This document shows, piece by piece, positions 43,248 to 52,993 of a stretch of DNA of 64,000 nt. The notes under the pieces are model-generated. The model saw only the letters and a program-made list of their open reading frames with translations, had not been told where the DNA came from and searched no databases. The translations under genes were made by a program, and so were the position numbers. The DNA comes from VRUE01 sp045805805 (GTDB taxonomy: Bacteria; Actinomycetota; Thermoleophilia; Solirubrobacterales; 70-9), in contig JBJMKO010000026.1 of the NCBI GenBank assembly GCA_045805805.1, positions 16,025 to 80,024 of the forward strand, in the 5' to 3' direction. The number at the start of each line of letters is the position of its first letter. Positions within the stretch are counted from its first letter, which is position 1.

Positions 43248-44303
43248 CTACCCAATGTAAATAGGAGTTCCCACTTCGACCAGGTCGTAGAGCTCTTCGA
43301 CGTCGGGGATCGACATCCGCACGCAACCGTGCGACGCGGCGGAGCCGAGCGATTCGACCTCTTCGGTGCCGTGGATGCCGGCGCCTTCGAAGATCCCCAT
43401 CCAGCGTGCCTTGATCGGGTCCGCGGGCCCCGGCGGGATCACCTGGCCGGCGAGGTCCCCCGCCCAAGCCGAGTTGGGCACATGCCAGGAGGGGTTTTCT
43501 TCCTTTTCCTGAATCGCATAGAGCCCTTCGGGCGTTTCCAGTCCTTCCTGCCCGACCGCCACGGTGTAGGTCTTGGCCAGCTTCAGGTTCTTCCAGAGAC
43601 GCAGGGTGAAGGTTTCCCGGTCGAGCGTCAGGTAGGACGGGTGGGCGGCGGCGACTTCCTTCGTCGTCACCTCGGGTTTCGTGTAGTGGGTGCGGGCGGC
43701 GATCGTGTGGTCGGCGTCGGCGTTCAACACCGCCGCCTCGAGCCGGCGGGTGAGCAGCTTGTCGCGCAGCTTGCGTCCGTTCTTGGCCTTGACCACGCTG
43801 AGCGAGTCCCCGCTGGGTTCGACCGTGGCGTCCTTGGCTTCGCGCCCGACCGCGTGGGCCACCCGGCGCACAAAGCGGTTGATCGCCGGCTGCGAGTAGG
43901 TGACGTCGGCGGCGACCTGCTTGTCGAGGTTGCCGCCCGTCACATAGCGGACGAGGCGGCCGGGGAAACCGCCGTCGCGGCTGTCGGCGAGGGCTTCTTC
44001 GACCGCCGAGTCGATTTCGGCGTGGACCTTGAGGCTCTTGCCCGACAGCGCCCAGCTGTGGCCGTCGTAGCCGACCCGCAGGGAATGGCGCAGCGGCCCG
44101 AGCAGGCGGCGGCGCACCTCCTGCTTCGCTTCGGCTTCGTCCATGCCGCCGACGTCGACCCCGCCAATCGTCACTCCGTCGGCGATCTTGTCCTTCTGCG
44201 TGGTGTCGTAGGCGTAGCCGACGCCGGCCACCAGCAGGAGCAACGCCACCGCGGCGACGATCGCGATCTTGGCTCCGCGCCCCATCGTGGGGAGTTTAGG
44301 CAC
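43248..44303 (-). CDS. L,D-transpeptidase with peptidoglycan-binding domain
   Basis: 351 residues from the GTG at 44303; ATG at 44285 would give MGRGAKIAIV and may be the real start. One N-terminal membrane anchor, a PG-binding-4-like region (about 60-210) and a C-terminal YkuD catalytic domain with IHGTEEVESLGSAASHGCVR (catalytic Cys in SHGCVRM, His in IHGT). It makes 3-3 cross-links in the cell wall. Divergent from the cyclo-ligase-like gene. Confidence 0.92.
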   Translation of the reverse strand: MPKLPTMGRGAKIAIVAAVALLLLVAGVGYAYDTTQKDKIADGVTIGGVDVGGMDEAEAKQEVRRRLLGPLRHSLRVGYDGHSWALSGKSLKVHAEIDSAVEEALADSRDGGFPGRLVRYVTGGNLDKQVAADVTYSQPAINRFVRRVAHAVGREAKDATVEPSGDSLSVVKAKNGRKLRDKLLTRRLEAAVLNADADHTIAARTHYTKPEVTTKEVAAAHPSYLTLDRETFTLRLWKNLKLAKTYTVAVGQEGLETPEGLYAIQEKEENPSWHVPNSAWAGDLAGQVIPPGPADPIKARWMGIFEGAGIHGTEEVESLGSAASHGCVRMSIPDVEELYDLVEVGTPIYIG

Positions 44304-44339
44304 ACCCTCCGGTCGTTCCGGCGGATATCTTTCACCGCG

Positions 44340-45053
44340 ATGCGCTCAAAGGACGATGTCCGCAAGGAGGTCTGGAAGGCGATGGACCGCGCGGGCGTGT
44401 CCCGCTTCCCAGGCGCGGACGGCCGCATCCCCAACTTCGCCGGGGCCAAGCTGGCGGCCGAGAAGCTCGCCGGCCAGCGGGTCTGGAAGCGCGCCAGGGT
44501 GATCAAGGCCAACCCCGACTCGCCCCAGACCTACGCTCGTCGCATCGCCCTCGAAGAGGGCAAGGTCGTGGTGATGGCGGTACCGCGGCTGCGTGACCCC
44601 CATCCTTTCCGCGTCCTCGATCCGAAGAAGCTCTCCAAGCGCGCGGTCAAAGAGGCGGCGACGATCAAGGGCGCGCTCAAGCACGGCCGCGTGACGGCCC
44701 TCGACGAGCTGCCGGAGATCGACTTCGTCCTCTGCGGCTCGGTCGCGGTCAACCTCAGCGGCGCCCGGGTCGGCAAGGGCGGCGGCTACTCCGACCTCGA
44801 GTACGGGGTCCTGATCGACGCCGGCAAGATCGACAGCCACACCACCGTGGCGACGACAGTCCACCCGACCCAGGTCCTGCGCAGCCACCTGATGATGACC
44901 GCACACGACCTGCCGGTCGACATGATCGCCACGCCGCGCGCGGTGATCGAGGTCGAGCGCCAGTACGAGCGGCCGCGGGGCATCCTCTGGGACCACCTGC
45001 AGCCGCCCCAGATCCGCGAGATACCCATACTCGAACGTATGGGCTATGCGTGA
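44340..45053 (+). CDS. 5-formyltetrahydrofolate cyclo-ligase family protein
   Basis: 237 residues starting MRSKDDVRKEVWKAMD. KANPDSPQTYARRIALEEGK, LDEIDFVLCGSVAVNLSGAR-like sequence and the glycine-rich KGGGYSDLEYGVL segment correspond to the ATP/folate-binding loop of the 5-FCL/MTHFS-domain family. Related proteins also include MTHFSD-type members of unclear activity, so the reaction is only probable. The ATG of the hydrolase gene lies 8 nt inside its end. Confidence 0.8.
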   Translation: MRSKDDVRKEVWKAMDRAGVSRFPGADGRIPNFAGAKLAAEKLAGQRVWKRARVIKANPDSPQTYARRIALEEGKVVVMAVPRLRDPHPFRVLDPKKLSKRAVKEAATIKGALKHGRVTALDELPEIDFVLCGSVAVNLSGARVGKGGGYSDLEYGVLIDAGKIDSHTTVATTVHPTQVLRSHLMMTAHDLPVDMIATPRAVIEVERQYERPRGILWDHLQPPQIREIPILERMGYA

Positions 45054-45921
45054 CGACTACGGCAATCCGGATCCAGACTGGCTGAAGCTCGACTGGCGCT
45101 CGCACCTGCGCCGGGTCGAGCTGCCCGGCGCCACGATCAACTACGCCGAGATCGGCGAGGGGGCCCCGATCGTCTTCATCCATGGCATCACCAGCTCCTG
45201 GCAGGCCTGGCTGGAAAACCTGCCCCACTTCGCAAGCCGGGGCCACCGTGCGATCGCCCTCGACCTGCCCGGCTTCGGCGCCAGCCCGATGCCCTCCTGG
45301 CCGATCGAGATGCCCGCCTACGGCCGGCTGTTGCAGGACTTCTGCGAGAAGCTCGGCCTCGACGGCGGCGTCACCCTGGTCGGCAACTCGATGGGCGGCC
45401 TGGTCGCGGCCGAGGCAGTGCTTTCAGCTCCGGCACGCTTCGAGCGCCTGGTCCTGGTCTCGGCGGCGGGCTTCATCAATACCTGGCTGCCACACCAGAG
45501 AGGCAAGGCAACCTCACAGGCCTGGAACACGTTCGGCCGCCCCTTCGGCGCCGCTGCCCGCTTCTTCGTCAGCCACCGGCGCGCCCGCTACCTGATGTTC
45601 CGCTTCGCGATCCGCTACCCGCACCGGCTGCGCAAGGAGCTCCTCTGGGAGCAGATGGCCTCGGGCGTGCCCTGCCCCGGCTTCGCCGACGCGCTCGACG
45701 CGGTGATCGAATACGACGCCCGCGACCGGCTCGAAGAGATCCAGATACCCGTAATGATCGCCTGGGGCACGGATGACTGGGTGATCCCGTCCCTGGCCGC
45801 GCACAGCTACCAACGTCGCATCCCCCACGCCCGCCTTGAGATCTTCGAGCAGACGGGACACGTGCCGCAGATGGAGCGGCCCGAAAGGTTCAACGCGCTT
45901 CTCGAGGAGTTCCTCGTCTGA
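45046..45921 (+). CDS. Alpha/beta hydrolase
   Basis: 291 residues: HGITSSWQAWLENLPHFA (oxyanion region), nucleophile Ser in LVGNSMGGLVAAE, Asp in WGTDDWVIPS and His in FEQTGHVPQMERPE. This is an esterase/haloalkane-dehalogenase-like fold; the substrate is unknown. Overlap of 8 nt with the cyclo-ligase-like gene indicates coupled translation. Its TGA lies in the arm of a bidirectional terminator. Confidence 0.9.
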   Translation: MRDDYGNPDPDWLKLDWRSHLRRVELPGATINYAEIGEGAPIVFIHGITSSWQAWLENLPHFASRGHRAIALDLPGFGASPMPSWPIEMPAYGRLLQDFCEKLGLDGGVTLVGNSMGGLVAAEAVLSAPARFERLVLVSAAGFINTWLPHQRGKATSQAWNTFGRPFGAAARFFVSHRRARYLMFRFAIRYPHRLRKELLWEQMASGVPCPGFADALDAVIEYDARDRLEEIQIPVMIAWGTDDWVIPSLAAHSYQRRIPHARLEIFEQTGHVPQMERPERFNALLEEFLV

Positions 45922-45951
45922 CGGGCGGAACCCCCTGGCCCCGCCCGTCAG
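45918..45951. terminator. Bidirectional terminator carrying both stop codons
   Basis: CTGACGGGCGG (45918-45928) pairs with CCGCCCGTCAG (45941-45951), 12-nt loop. The left arm contains the TGA of the hydrolase (45919-45921), the right arm the TGA of ilvD (45948-45950 on the minus strand), so one symmetrical hairpin ends both convergent genes. Confidence 0.8.
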
Positions 45952-47642
45952 CCCGTGATCGCCCCTTGGGAAGCTGAGGAAACCGTTGCGGCGTACTTGG
46001 CCATTACGCCGCGGCCGAAGGGTGATTCCGGGAGCTTGTAGTCGGCCACACGTCTTGCGATCTCCTCGTCGGAGAGGTCGACGTCGATGCGGCGAGCGTC
46101 GATGTCGACGGTGATCCGATCACCCTCGCGCACGGCCCCGATCGACCCGCCCTTGACTGCCTCTGGGGCGACGTGGCCAATCATCAGGCCACGGGTGGCA
46201 CCGGAGAAGCGCCCATCGGTGATCATCGCGACGCTCTCCCCCAAGCCCTCCCCCACTATCGCCGCGGTGACCTGCAGCATCTCGCGCATGCCGGGTCCGC
46301 CGACCGGGCCCTCATTGCGGATGACAACGACGTCGCCTGGTTCGATCTGCTGGTTTTTGACGGCACGGAAGCATTCCTCTTCGGACTCGAAGACGCGGGC
46401 AGGTCCCGTCTGCTGCGTCCGCTCGGTACCGGCGATCTTGACCACGGCTCCTTCGGGCGCGAGATTGCCGTGCAGGATCGCCAGACCCCCTTTGGCCTTT
46501 ACCGGATCGTCGAGCGGGCGCACGACCTCCTGGCCGGAGGCTTCGGTCGCCTCTGTGGCCACGTCGCCGATCGTCTTCCCGGTGACCGTGACCGCATCCT
46601 CGTGCAGGTTGCCGGATTCCGCAAGGCGCTTGAGAATCACCGGCACGCCACCGGCCGCGTAAAGGTCGGTGGCGACGAAACGCCCCCCCGGCTTCAGATC
46701 GGCGAAGAGCGGCGTGGCGCGGGAGATCCGCTCGAAGTCGTCCATCTCGAGCTCGATGCCGACCTCGTGAGCGAGGGCGAGCAGGTGCAGGACGACGTTG
46801 GTCGAGCCGCCCGAGGCGCAGGCGCAGGCGATCGCGTTCTCCAGGGAGTCGCGTGTGATCACCTGGCTCGGGCGCAGGTCCTCGGCCAGCACCTTCATCA
46901 CCAGCGCGCCGATCTTCTCGGCGACCGTGCCCTTGTCGTCATCCTCGGCCGGGACCATCGCCGAGCCGCCGGGGCTGATTCCAAGCGCCTCGAAGGCGCA
47001 GGCCATCGTGTTGGCGGTGAACTGGCCGCCGCAGGCGCCGGCGCCGGGGCTGGCAACGCCCTCCAGCTCGTGCAGTTCCTCGTCGCTCATGTCACCGGCG
47101 GCGTGCGCACCCATCGCCTCGAAGACGTCGAGGATGGTGACGTCGCGATCATGCCAGCGGCCGGGGGCGATCGAGCCGCCATAGAGCAACACCGAGGGCA
47201 CGTCGAGCCGGGCCATCGCCATCGCCCCGCCCGGGATCGTCTTGTCGCAGGCGCAGAGGACGACGATCGCATCGAACTGGTAGCCGCGGGCCATCAACTC
47301 GATCGAGTCGGCGATCACCTCGCGGCTGACCAGCGATGCCTTCATCCCCTGGGTCCCCATCGTGATCCCGTCGGAGATCGCGACCGTGTTGAACTCCATC
47401 GGCGTGCCGCCAGCGGCCCGCACTCCCTGCTTGACGTGCTCGGCGAGACCGCGCAGGTGGAAGTTGCAGGGCATCGCCTCGGTCCAGGTGTTGGCGATCC
47501 CGATCGTCGGCCGGCTGAGCGCATCGTCGTCGAAGCCGACCCCCTTCATGTAGGCACGGGCGGCGGCCCGGTCGGGGCCGTCGAAGACCGCACTCGAACG
47601 CGGACGAGGAAGCTTGGTCGTTGTAGCGCCGTTTGAGCTCAT
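45948..47642 (-). CDS. ilvD: Dihydroxy-acid dehydratase
   Basis: Fourth step of branched-chain amino acid synthesis; 564 residues, normal length. Iron-sulfur cysteines are in AMPCNFHL, VLCACDKTIPGGAMAMARL and GACGGQFTANTMA; the C-terminal MITDGRFSGATRGLMIGHVA is the second signature. A hairpin precedes it (47666-47705). Confidence 0.96.
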   Translation of the reverse strand: MSSNGATTTKLPRPRSSAVFDGPDRAAARAYMKGVGFDDDALSRPTIGIANTWTEAMPCNFHLRGLAEHVKQGVRAAGGTPMEFNTVAISDGITMGTQGMKASLVSREVIADSIELMARGYQFDAIVVLCACDKTIPGGAMAMARLDVPSVLLYGGSIAPGRWHDRDVTILDVFEAMGAHAAGDMSDEELHELEGVASPGAGACGGQFTANTMACAFEALGISPGGSAMVPAEDDDKGTVAEKIGALVMKVLAEDLRPSQVITRDSLENAIACACASGGSTNVVLHLLALAHEVGIELEMDDFERISRATPLFADLKPGGRFVATDLYAAGGVPVILKRLAESGNLHEDAVTVTGKTIGDVATEATEASGQEVVRPLDDPVKAKGGLAILHGNLAPEGAVVKIAGTERTQQTGPARVFESEEECFRAVKNQQIEPGDVVVIRNEGPVGGPGMREMLQVTAAIVGEGLGESVAMITDGRFSGATRGLMIGHVAPEAVKGGSIGAVREGDRITVDIDARRIDVDLSDEEIARRVADYKLPESPFGRGVMAKYAATVSSASQGAITG

Positions 47643-47665
47643 GTTGGAAATCTACTCATCCGAGC

Positions 47666-47701
47666 TTGAAGGATTACCGGGGCCCTGACCCCGGTAATCC
47701 T

Positions 47702-47705
<4 letters not shown>
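47666..47705. terminator. 17-bp hairpin overlapping the thiD stop, upstream of ilvD
   Basis: TTGAAGGATTACCGGGG (47666-47682) pairs with 47689-47705, 6-nt loop. The right arm includes the thiD TGA (47702-47704), again mirroring a gene end in the opposite arm. Confidence 0.8.
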
Positions 47706-48490
<785 letters not shown>

Positions 48491-48524
48491 GCCGCGCAGC
48501 CTAGGGCCTATCCCGTCAGGGGGC

Positions 48525-49640
48525 CTAGACACCTGGCACCGTGAGCAGGGTCCGTGAGTAGGTGCCGATCAGAGAGCAGGTGACGTAGCCGAGTGCCTCG
48601 AGCGTGGCGAGAGCCGATGAGGCTTCGGCACCGCCGAGGGCCAGCTCGGAGGCGATCGCGTCGCAGGTCGCCTCCCCTCTCTCCACCGCCCCCAGGACTT
48701 CGAGCAGCGCAGGATCGAGGTGCGGCCCCGCACGCTCGGCCTTGCGCATCCCCGGGCCGAGCATCGCGTCGAGGACGTCCTGGGCGCCGCGAACGAGGCA
48801 GGCGCCGCCGGCCAGCAGGTCGTTCGTGCCCGCTGAGGCACGCGAGTTGACCGGGCCCGGCACCGCCCCGAGGTCGCGACCGAGGTCGGCGGCAAGGTCG
48901 GCAGTGATCAGCGAGCCGGAGCGCTGCGCGGCCTCGACAACCACGGTCATCCCGGCCAGTGCCGCCATAATCCGGTTGCGCGCCGGGAAGGTCCAGCGCC
49001 AAGCGCCGGTCCCGGGCGGCAGCTCCGAGAGGACGAGGCCGCGCTCGCAGATCCGCCGCCAGAGAGAACGATGCGAAGCCGGGTAGGCGATATCGGCGCC
49101 GCAGCCGAGGACGGCGACCGTCGTCCCGGCGTCGAGCGCCCCCCGGTGGACGCAGGCGTCGATGCCGAAGGCAAGCCCGCTGGTGACGAGGAGTCCGGCG
49201 GCGGTCAGCTCACGCCCCAGCTCACGCGCCACCTCGCGGCCGTAGGTGCTGGCCCGCCGGGCGCCGACGACCGTGACCGTGCCCTCCGGGTCGAGCTGGT
49301 CCAGCAGGGCCGGATCGCCACGCCCGATCAATGCCCAGGGGGCATCGGCGGCATCGTGAAGGCCAACCGGGAAACGGCGATCGTGCCGGCAACAGGCCCA
49401 GCAATGCGCCGCGGTCAAGTCGGCGTCGAGGCGGTCCTCCGGCACCGCCTCGACCTGCGCCAGGACCTGCGCCGCGATCTTGGGCGCCACGGCCGCGGCA
49501 AGATCCTCGCTGGAGAGGCGCAGCAGTTCGGGAGAGCGCGAGCCGACCGCCCCGGTGGCCACCTTCTCGATGTAAGGAGCGAGATGGGCGAGCAGCCGCG
49601 AGCGGCGCAGGCAATCGGGGCAGGCCCTCGGCTTGCTCAC
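48525..49640 (-). CDS. dprA: DNA processing protein DprA/Smf
   Basis: 371 residues; loads RecA on incoming single-stranded DNA. Rossmann-like core: VGARRASTYGREVARELGRE, TSGLAFGIDACVHRGALDAG, VAVLGCGADIAYPASHRSLW and SLITADLAADLGRDLGAVPG; a winged-helix C-terminus (about 300-371). With comM, comEA and comEC in this window it supports natural transformation. Confidence 0.93.
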   Translation of the reverse strand: MSKPRACPDCLRRSRLLAHLAPYIEKVATGAVGSRSPELLRLSSEDLAAAVAPKIAAQVLAQVEAVPEDRLDADLTAAHCWACCRHDRRFPVGLHDAADAPWALIGRGDPALLDQLDPEGTVTVVGARRASTYGREVARELGRELTAAGLLVTSGLAFGIDACVHRGALDAGTTVAVLGCGADIAYPASHRSLWRRICERGLVLSELPPGTGAWRWTFPARNRIMAALAGMTVVVEAAQRSGSLITADLAADLGRDLGAVPGPVNSRASAGTNDLLAGGACLVRGAQDVLDAMLGPGMRKAERAGPHLDPALLEVLGAVERGEATCDAIASELALGGAEASSALATLEALGYVTCSLIGTYSRTLLTVPGV

Positions 49641-49649
49641 TCTCCCTCC

Positions 49650-49696
49650 TTCCGGTGCGCTTTATGCACGCACCGGGTGCAAAAGGCGCACCGGAA
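49650..49696. terminator. Hairpin between comM and dprA
   Basis: TTCCGGTGCGC (49650-49660) pairs with GCGCACCGGAA (49686-49696); an inner TGCAC/GTGCA pair is possible in the 25-nt loop. It fills the 58-nt gap between the comM stop and the dprA start. Confidence 0.65.
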
Positions 49697-49698
49697 GC

Positions 49699-51195
49699 TC
49701 ATTCCTGGTCCCTTCGGCGCAGCTGCAGTGCCTGGGCCATCTGCTCGCGGCCGATCGTCTCGCTCGCAGCCAGATCGGCGACCGTCTGCGCCAAGCGCAG
49801 CACGCGGTCGTGAGCCCGGCCGCTGAGCCGGCGCCGCGAGTAGGCATCGGCCAGCAACGAGGCGGCCGCCTCATCGAGCGCGCACTCGCGCACCTCTCCC
49901 GGCGTCATCGCCGCGTTGCAGCGACCCAAGCCGAGGCGACGTTCCTGGCGCTCGCGCGCCCCGCAGACCCGCTCACGCACCGCGGTCGACCGCTCCCCGG
50001 GCGGTCCGCCGATCTCCTCGGCGCTGGGCTGGCGGATCGCCGCGAGGACGTCGATGCGGTCGGCGAGTGCCCCGCTGAGCCGCGCCTGGTAACGGCGCAC
50101 GGCCAGCGGCGCGCAGCTGCACTCGGGGTCCGCCTCTCCGCGCCCGCAGGGACATGGGTTTGCCGCCGCGACCAGCATGAAGTGACAGGGGAGGTGCCGC
50201 CAGGCGCCCGCCCGGGCGATCGAGACCCAGCCCGTCTCCAGCGGTGCCCGCAGCGCCTCCAGCGTGTCGCGGCGGAACTCGCAGAGCTCGTCGAGGAAGA
50301 GGACGCCGCGGTGGGCGAGCGTCGCCTCTCCCGGGCTGGGCGGATTGCCACCGCCGACCAGCCCCGCCGGGCTGACCGTGTGGTGCGGCGCCCGGAACGG
50401 CCTTCCCCCCGCCCGGTCCTCGCCGAGACGCCCGCAGGCGCTCGCGATCCGTGCGACCTCGAGAGCCTCGGGGGGCGCCAGTGGCGGCAGGATCGAGGGC
50501 AGGCGGCTGGCGGCGAGCGACTTGCCGGCGCCGGGCGGGCCGACCATCAGCACGCTGTGCCCACCCGCGGCGGCGATCTCGAGCGCGTAGCGCAGGTGGC
50601 GCTGGCCGCGAAGGTCGGCGAGGTCGGGGGCTTTTTCCGCAGAGCTGAGCCGCAGCGCCATCGGCTGCGGCCGCTCCGGCATCCACTCGCCGGCGGCGAG
50701 GGCCGAAAGCTGAGCGATGCTCTCCAGGCAGATCACCCCGATATCTCCCGCCAGCGCCGCCTCTGGACCGTTCTCAGCCGGGACCACAATCGCCTCGGCG
50801 TCCCGCTCCCGCGCCGCCTCGGCGATCGCAAGCGCTCCCGGAACGGGACGGACGGAGCCGTCGAGGGCGAGCTCGCCGACCATGGCCAGCTTCGGCATCC
50901 GGCCAAGATCGAGCTGTCCGGATGCCGTCAGCAGCGCGGCGGCGATCGCCAGGTCCATCCCCGGCCCTGCCTTGCGGAGGCTGGCCGGAGCGAGGTTGGC
51001 GACGATCCGGCGAAGGGGGAACTCGAAGCCGCAGTTGACCAATGCCGCTCGCACCCGCTCCCGTGCCTCCCGGACTGCCGCGTCGGGGAGGCCGACGACG
51101 GAGAAGGCGGGCAGGCCCCGATGGACGTCGACCTCGACCCGGACCGGGCGGGCGGAGATGCCGTCGAGTGTGAATGTCTGCGCCGTGGCGAGCAC
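49699..51195 (-). CDS. comM: ComM/YifB-type Mg-chelatase-like AAA+ protein
   Basis: About 498 residues from the GTG at 51195 (VLATAQTFTLDGI). N-terminal Lon-protease-like domain (RVEVDVHRGLPAFSVVGLPD), AAA+ core with Walker A LMVGPPGAGKSLAASRLP and Walker B GVLFLDELCEFRRDT, a four-cysteine zinc-like CPCGRGEADPECSC insert and C-terminal Mg_chelatase_C. ComM is a branch-migration helicase for natural transformation. Much longer 5' extensions of the frame are antisense to yraN and rejected. Confidence 0.92.
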   Translation of the reverse strand: MLATAQTFTLDGISARPVRVEVDVHRGLPAFSVVGLPDAAVREARERVRAALVNCGFEFPLRRIVANLAPASLRKAGPGMDLAIAAALLTASGQLDLGRMPKLAMVGELALDGSVRPVPGALAIAEAARERDAEAIVVPAENGPEAALAGDIGVICLESIAQLSALAAGEWMPERPQPMALRLSSAEKAPDLADLRGQRHLRYALEIAAAGGHSVLMVGPPGAGKSLAASRLPSILPPLAPPEALEVARIASACGRLGEDRAGGRPFRAPHHTVSPAGLVGGGNPPSPGEATLAHRGVLFLDELCEFRRDTLEALRAPLETGWVSIARAGAWRHLPCHFMLVAAANPCPCGRGEADPECSCAPLAVRRYQARLSGALADRIDVLAAIRQPSAEEIGGPPGERSTAVRERVCGARERQERRLGLGRCNAAMTPGEVRECALDEAAASLLADAYSRRRLSGRAHDRVLRLAQTVADLAASETIGREQMAQALQLRRRDQE

Positions 51196-51319
51196 GGAGA
51201 CCACGCTAGGGAGCCAAATCCGACGCGTGGTGCGCTGAATGTGCCCAGACTGAAAATTCTCTGGGGCGAGAGGTTCTTCGCGGACGGCAAAGACGAATCT
51301 GCGCCCTATGGTCCCCGGC

Positions 51320-51697
51320 ATGACCGCGCAGAGACAGCAAATCGGACGAGCCGCGGAGGACCTCGTCGCCGCCCGCCTCGCCCACTCCGGCTGGGAGATC
51401 GTCGAGCGCAACGCCCGCACCCGATTCGGCGAGCTCGACATCGTCGCCCGCGACGGCCGCACCCTCGTCTTCGTCGAGGTCAAGGCGGGACGAACCGACT
51501 CGACCTACGGCCCGGAGCGCCCGGTCCTCGGGGTCAACCACCGCAAGCAGCAGCGCGTCCGCCATCTCGCCACCGCCTGGATGGGAGAACGCCGCGACGC
51601 GCCCTACTACGCAGATATTCGCTTCGACGCCGTCGGCGTCACCGTCGACCGCGCGGGCCGCGCCGTCGACGTGGAGCACATCCGCGGTGCGTTCTAG
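51320..51697 (+). CDS. yraN: UPF0102 family nuclease-fold protein YraN
   Basis: About 125 residues: GRAAEDLVAARLAHSGWEIV and GELDIVARDGRTLVFVEVKA, the Holliday-junction-resolvase-like motif (Glu, Asp, ExK). Function not established. Divergent from comM. Its TAG overlaps the stop of the convergent rnhB in the shared CTAG. Confidence 0.9.
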   Translation: MTAQRQQIGRAAEDLVAARLAHSGWEIVERNARTRFGELDIVARDGRTLVFVEVKAGRTDSTYGPERPVLGVNHRKQQRVRHLATAWMGERRDAPYYADIRFDAVGVTVDRAGRAVDVEHIRGAF

Positions 51698-52413
51698 CCC
51701 GCCAGCTCCAGCTGGCTATACGCCACCGATTGGAACGAGCGGCGGTGTAGGGGCGAGATGCCGATCCGCTCGATCGCCTCGCGGTGCTCGGGGGTCGAGT
51801 AGCCGACGTGCTCCTCGAAGCCCCAGCCGGGATAGTCGCGGCCGGCGCCGTGCATGTAGCGGTCGCGGGTGACCTTGGCGATCACCGAGGCGGCGGCTAT
51901 CGCGGCGCTGGTCCCGTCGCCTTCGATCACGGCCCGGTGCGGCACCGTGCAGTCGCGCAGCGAGAAGCCGTCGACGAGGCAGGTCGCGCTCTCGTCCGGA
52001 CGCAACCGTTCCAGGGCGCTGGAAAGCGCCTCGATGTTGGTCACGTGCAGGCCGCGGTCGTCGATGCCACGGGCGCCGCGGACGACGACGCTGACGCGCT
52101 CGGCGGCGCGCAGCACGCAGGGATACAGCTCCGCCCGCTTCTCGGCGCTCATCTGCTTGGAGTCGTGCAGGCCCGCGAGGGCGCGGCGGTCGGCGTGCGA
52201 GAGCTTCTCGTAGTCGACCAGCACGGCCGCGGCGACCAGCGGGCCCGCGAGACAGCCGCGCCCGGCCTCGTCGGCGCCAGCAACCAATCGGCTGCCAAGG
52301 CCCCGATCGAAGGCGAACAGCTTCCGGGTCCGGACCAGGCGGCGGCGGTGGGCCTTGCCCTTGGCCGGGGCCCTAGAGGGTGCCGATGCGATCGGGAGGC
52401 CAGTAGGTGGCAA
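51694..52413 (-). CDS. rnhB: Ribonuclease HII
   Basis: Removes ribonucleotides from RNA-DNA hybrids. Motifs: VAGADEAGRGCLAGPLVAAA (Asp, Glu), LHDSKQMSAEKRAELYP and CLVDGFSL with ASVIAKVTRDRYM. The start is uncertain: TTG at 52413 (used here) overlaps lepB by 41 nt, while GTG at 52479 or 52470 would overlap by about 100 nt; no start lies after the lepB stop. About 239 residues with the TTG. Confidence 0.9.
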   Translation of the reverse strand: MPPTGLPIASAPSRAPAKGKAHRRRLVRTRKLFAFDRGLGSRLVAGADEAGRGCLAGPLVAAAVLVDYEKLSHADRRALAGLHDSKQMSAEKRAELYPCVLRAAERVSVVVRGARGIDDRGLHVTNIEALSSALERLRPDESATCLVDGFSLRDCTVPHRAVIEGDGTSAAIAAASVIAKVTRDRYMHGAGRDYPGWGFEEHVGYSTPEHREAIERIGISPLHRRSFQSVAYSQLELAG

Positions 52414-52993
52414 AGGCCTTGCCGATGATCCATCCGCGAGGCACGGGTCCCCAGAAGCGGCTGTCGTCACTTTCGCCACGGTTGTCGCCCATCATGAAGT
52501 AGTGGTCGGGTGGAATCGTGATCGCTTTGGGCAAATTGCAGACGGCGCATGTGGTGGACGGCCGTATGTAGGGCTCGTCGGTCTTCTCGACACCGTTGAC
52601 GACCGGATGGCCGTTGCGGACGGCGAGCGTGTCGCCGGGACCGGCGACGATGCGCTTGATGAAGTTCTGGCTCGACTCAGCGGTAGTCGGGCGCGGACAG
52701 GCTTCGTTGGGGCCGTGGGGAACGCCGCATTCCGTGCCGTTGTCGGCTCCGGCCGGCGGGTGGAAGACGATGATGTCGCCGATACCCGGGTCGGTGAAGT
52801 GGTAGAGGAAGCGGTTGACGAGGACCCTCTGACCGACGTCGAGGGTCGGCTCCATCGACTGGGAGGGGATCTGGTAGGGCTTGACCAGCCAGGCCTGGAT
52901 CGCCAGGGCAAGGCCCAGGGCCAGGGCGACGATGACGACCAGCTCAACCAGTCCGCCGCCTCGAGTCTTCGGTTTCGGGATCGAGAGTTTCAG
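52373..52993 (-). CDS. lepB: Signal peptidase I with a non-canonical start
   Basis: Cleaves signal peptides at the membrane. Catalytic Ser is in IPSQSMEPTLDVGQRVLV and Lys in NFIKRIVAGPGDTL; box E is MMGDNRGESDDSRFWGPV. The membrane anchor (LVELVVIVALALGLALAIQA) lies upstream of the only nearby ATG, which itself follows the catalytic Ser, so that ATG cannot be the start. In the anchor's frame I see no ATG, GTG or TTG back to the end of rplS. A CTG at 52991-52993 overlaps the rplS TGA as CTGA and is the most plausible start (206 residues). Confidence 0.85.
   Translation of the reverse strand: MKLSIPKPKTRGGGLVELVVIVALALGLALAIQAWLVKPYQIPSQSMEPTLDVGQRVLVNRFLYHFTDPGIGDIIVFHPPAGADNGTECGVPHGPNEACPRPTTAESSQNFIKRIVAGPGDTLAVRNGHPVVNGVEKTDEPYIRPSTTCAVCNLPKAITIPPDHYFMMGDNRGESDDSRFWGPVPRGWIIGKAFATYWPPDRIGTL

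Noticed and set aside
45010..45042. Short CCCATAC...GTATGGG inverted repeat at the cyclo-ligase/hydrolase junction
   Set aside because: Only 7 bp, lies within coding sequence and its arms are not related to the element families.
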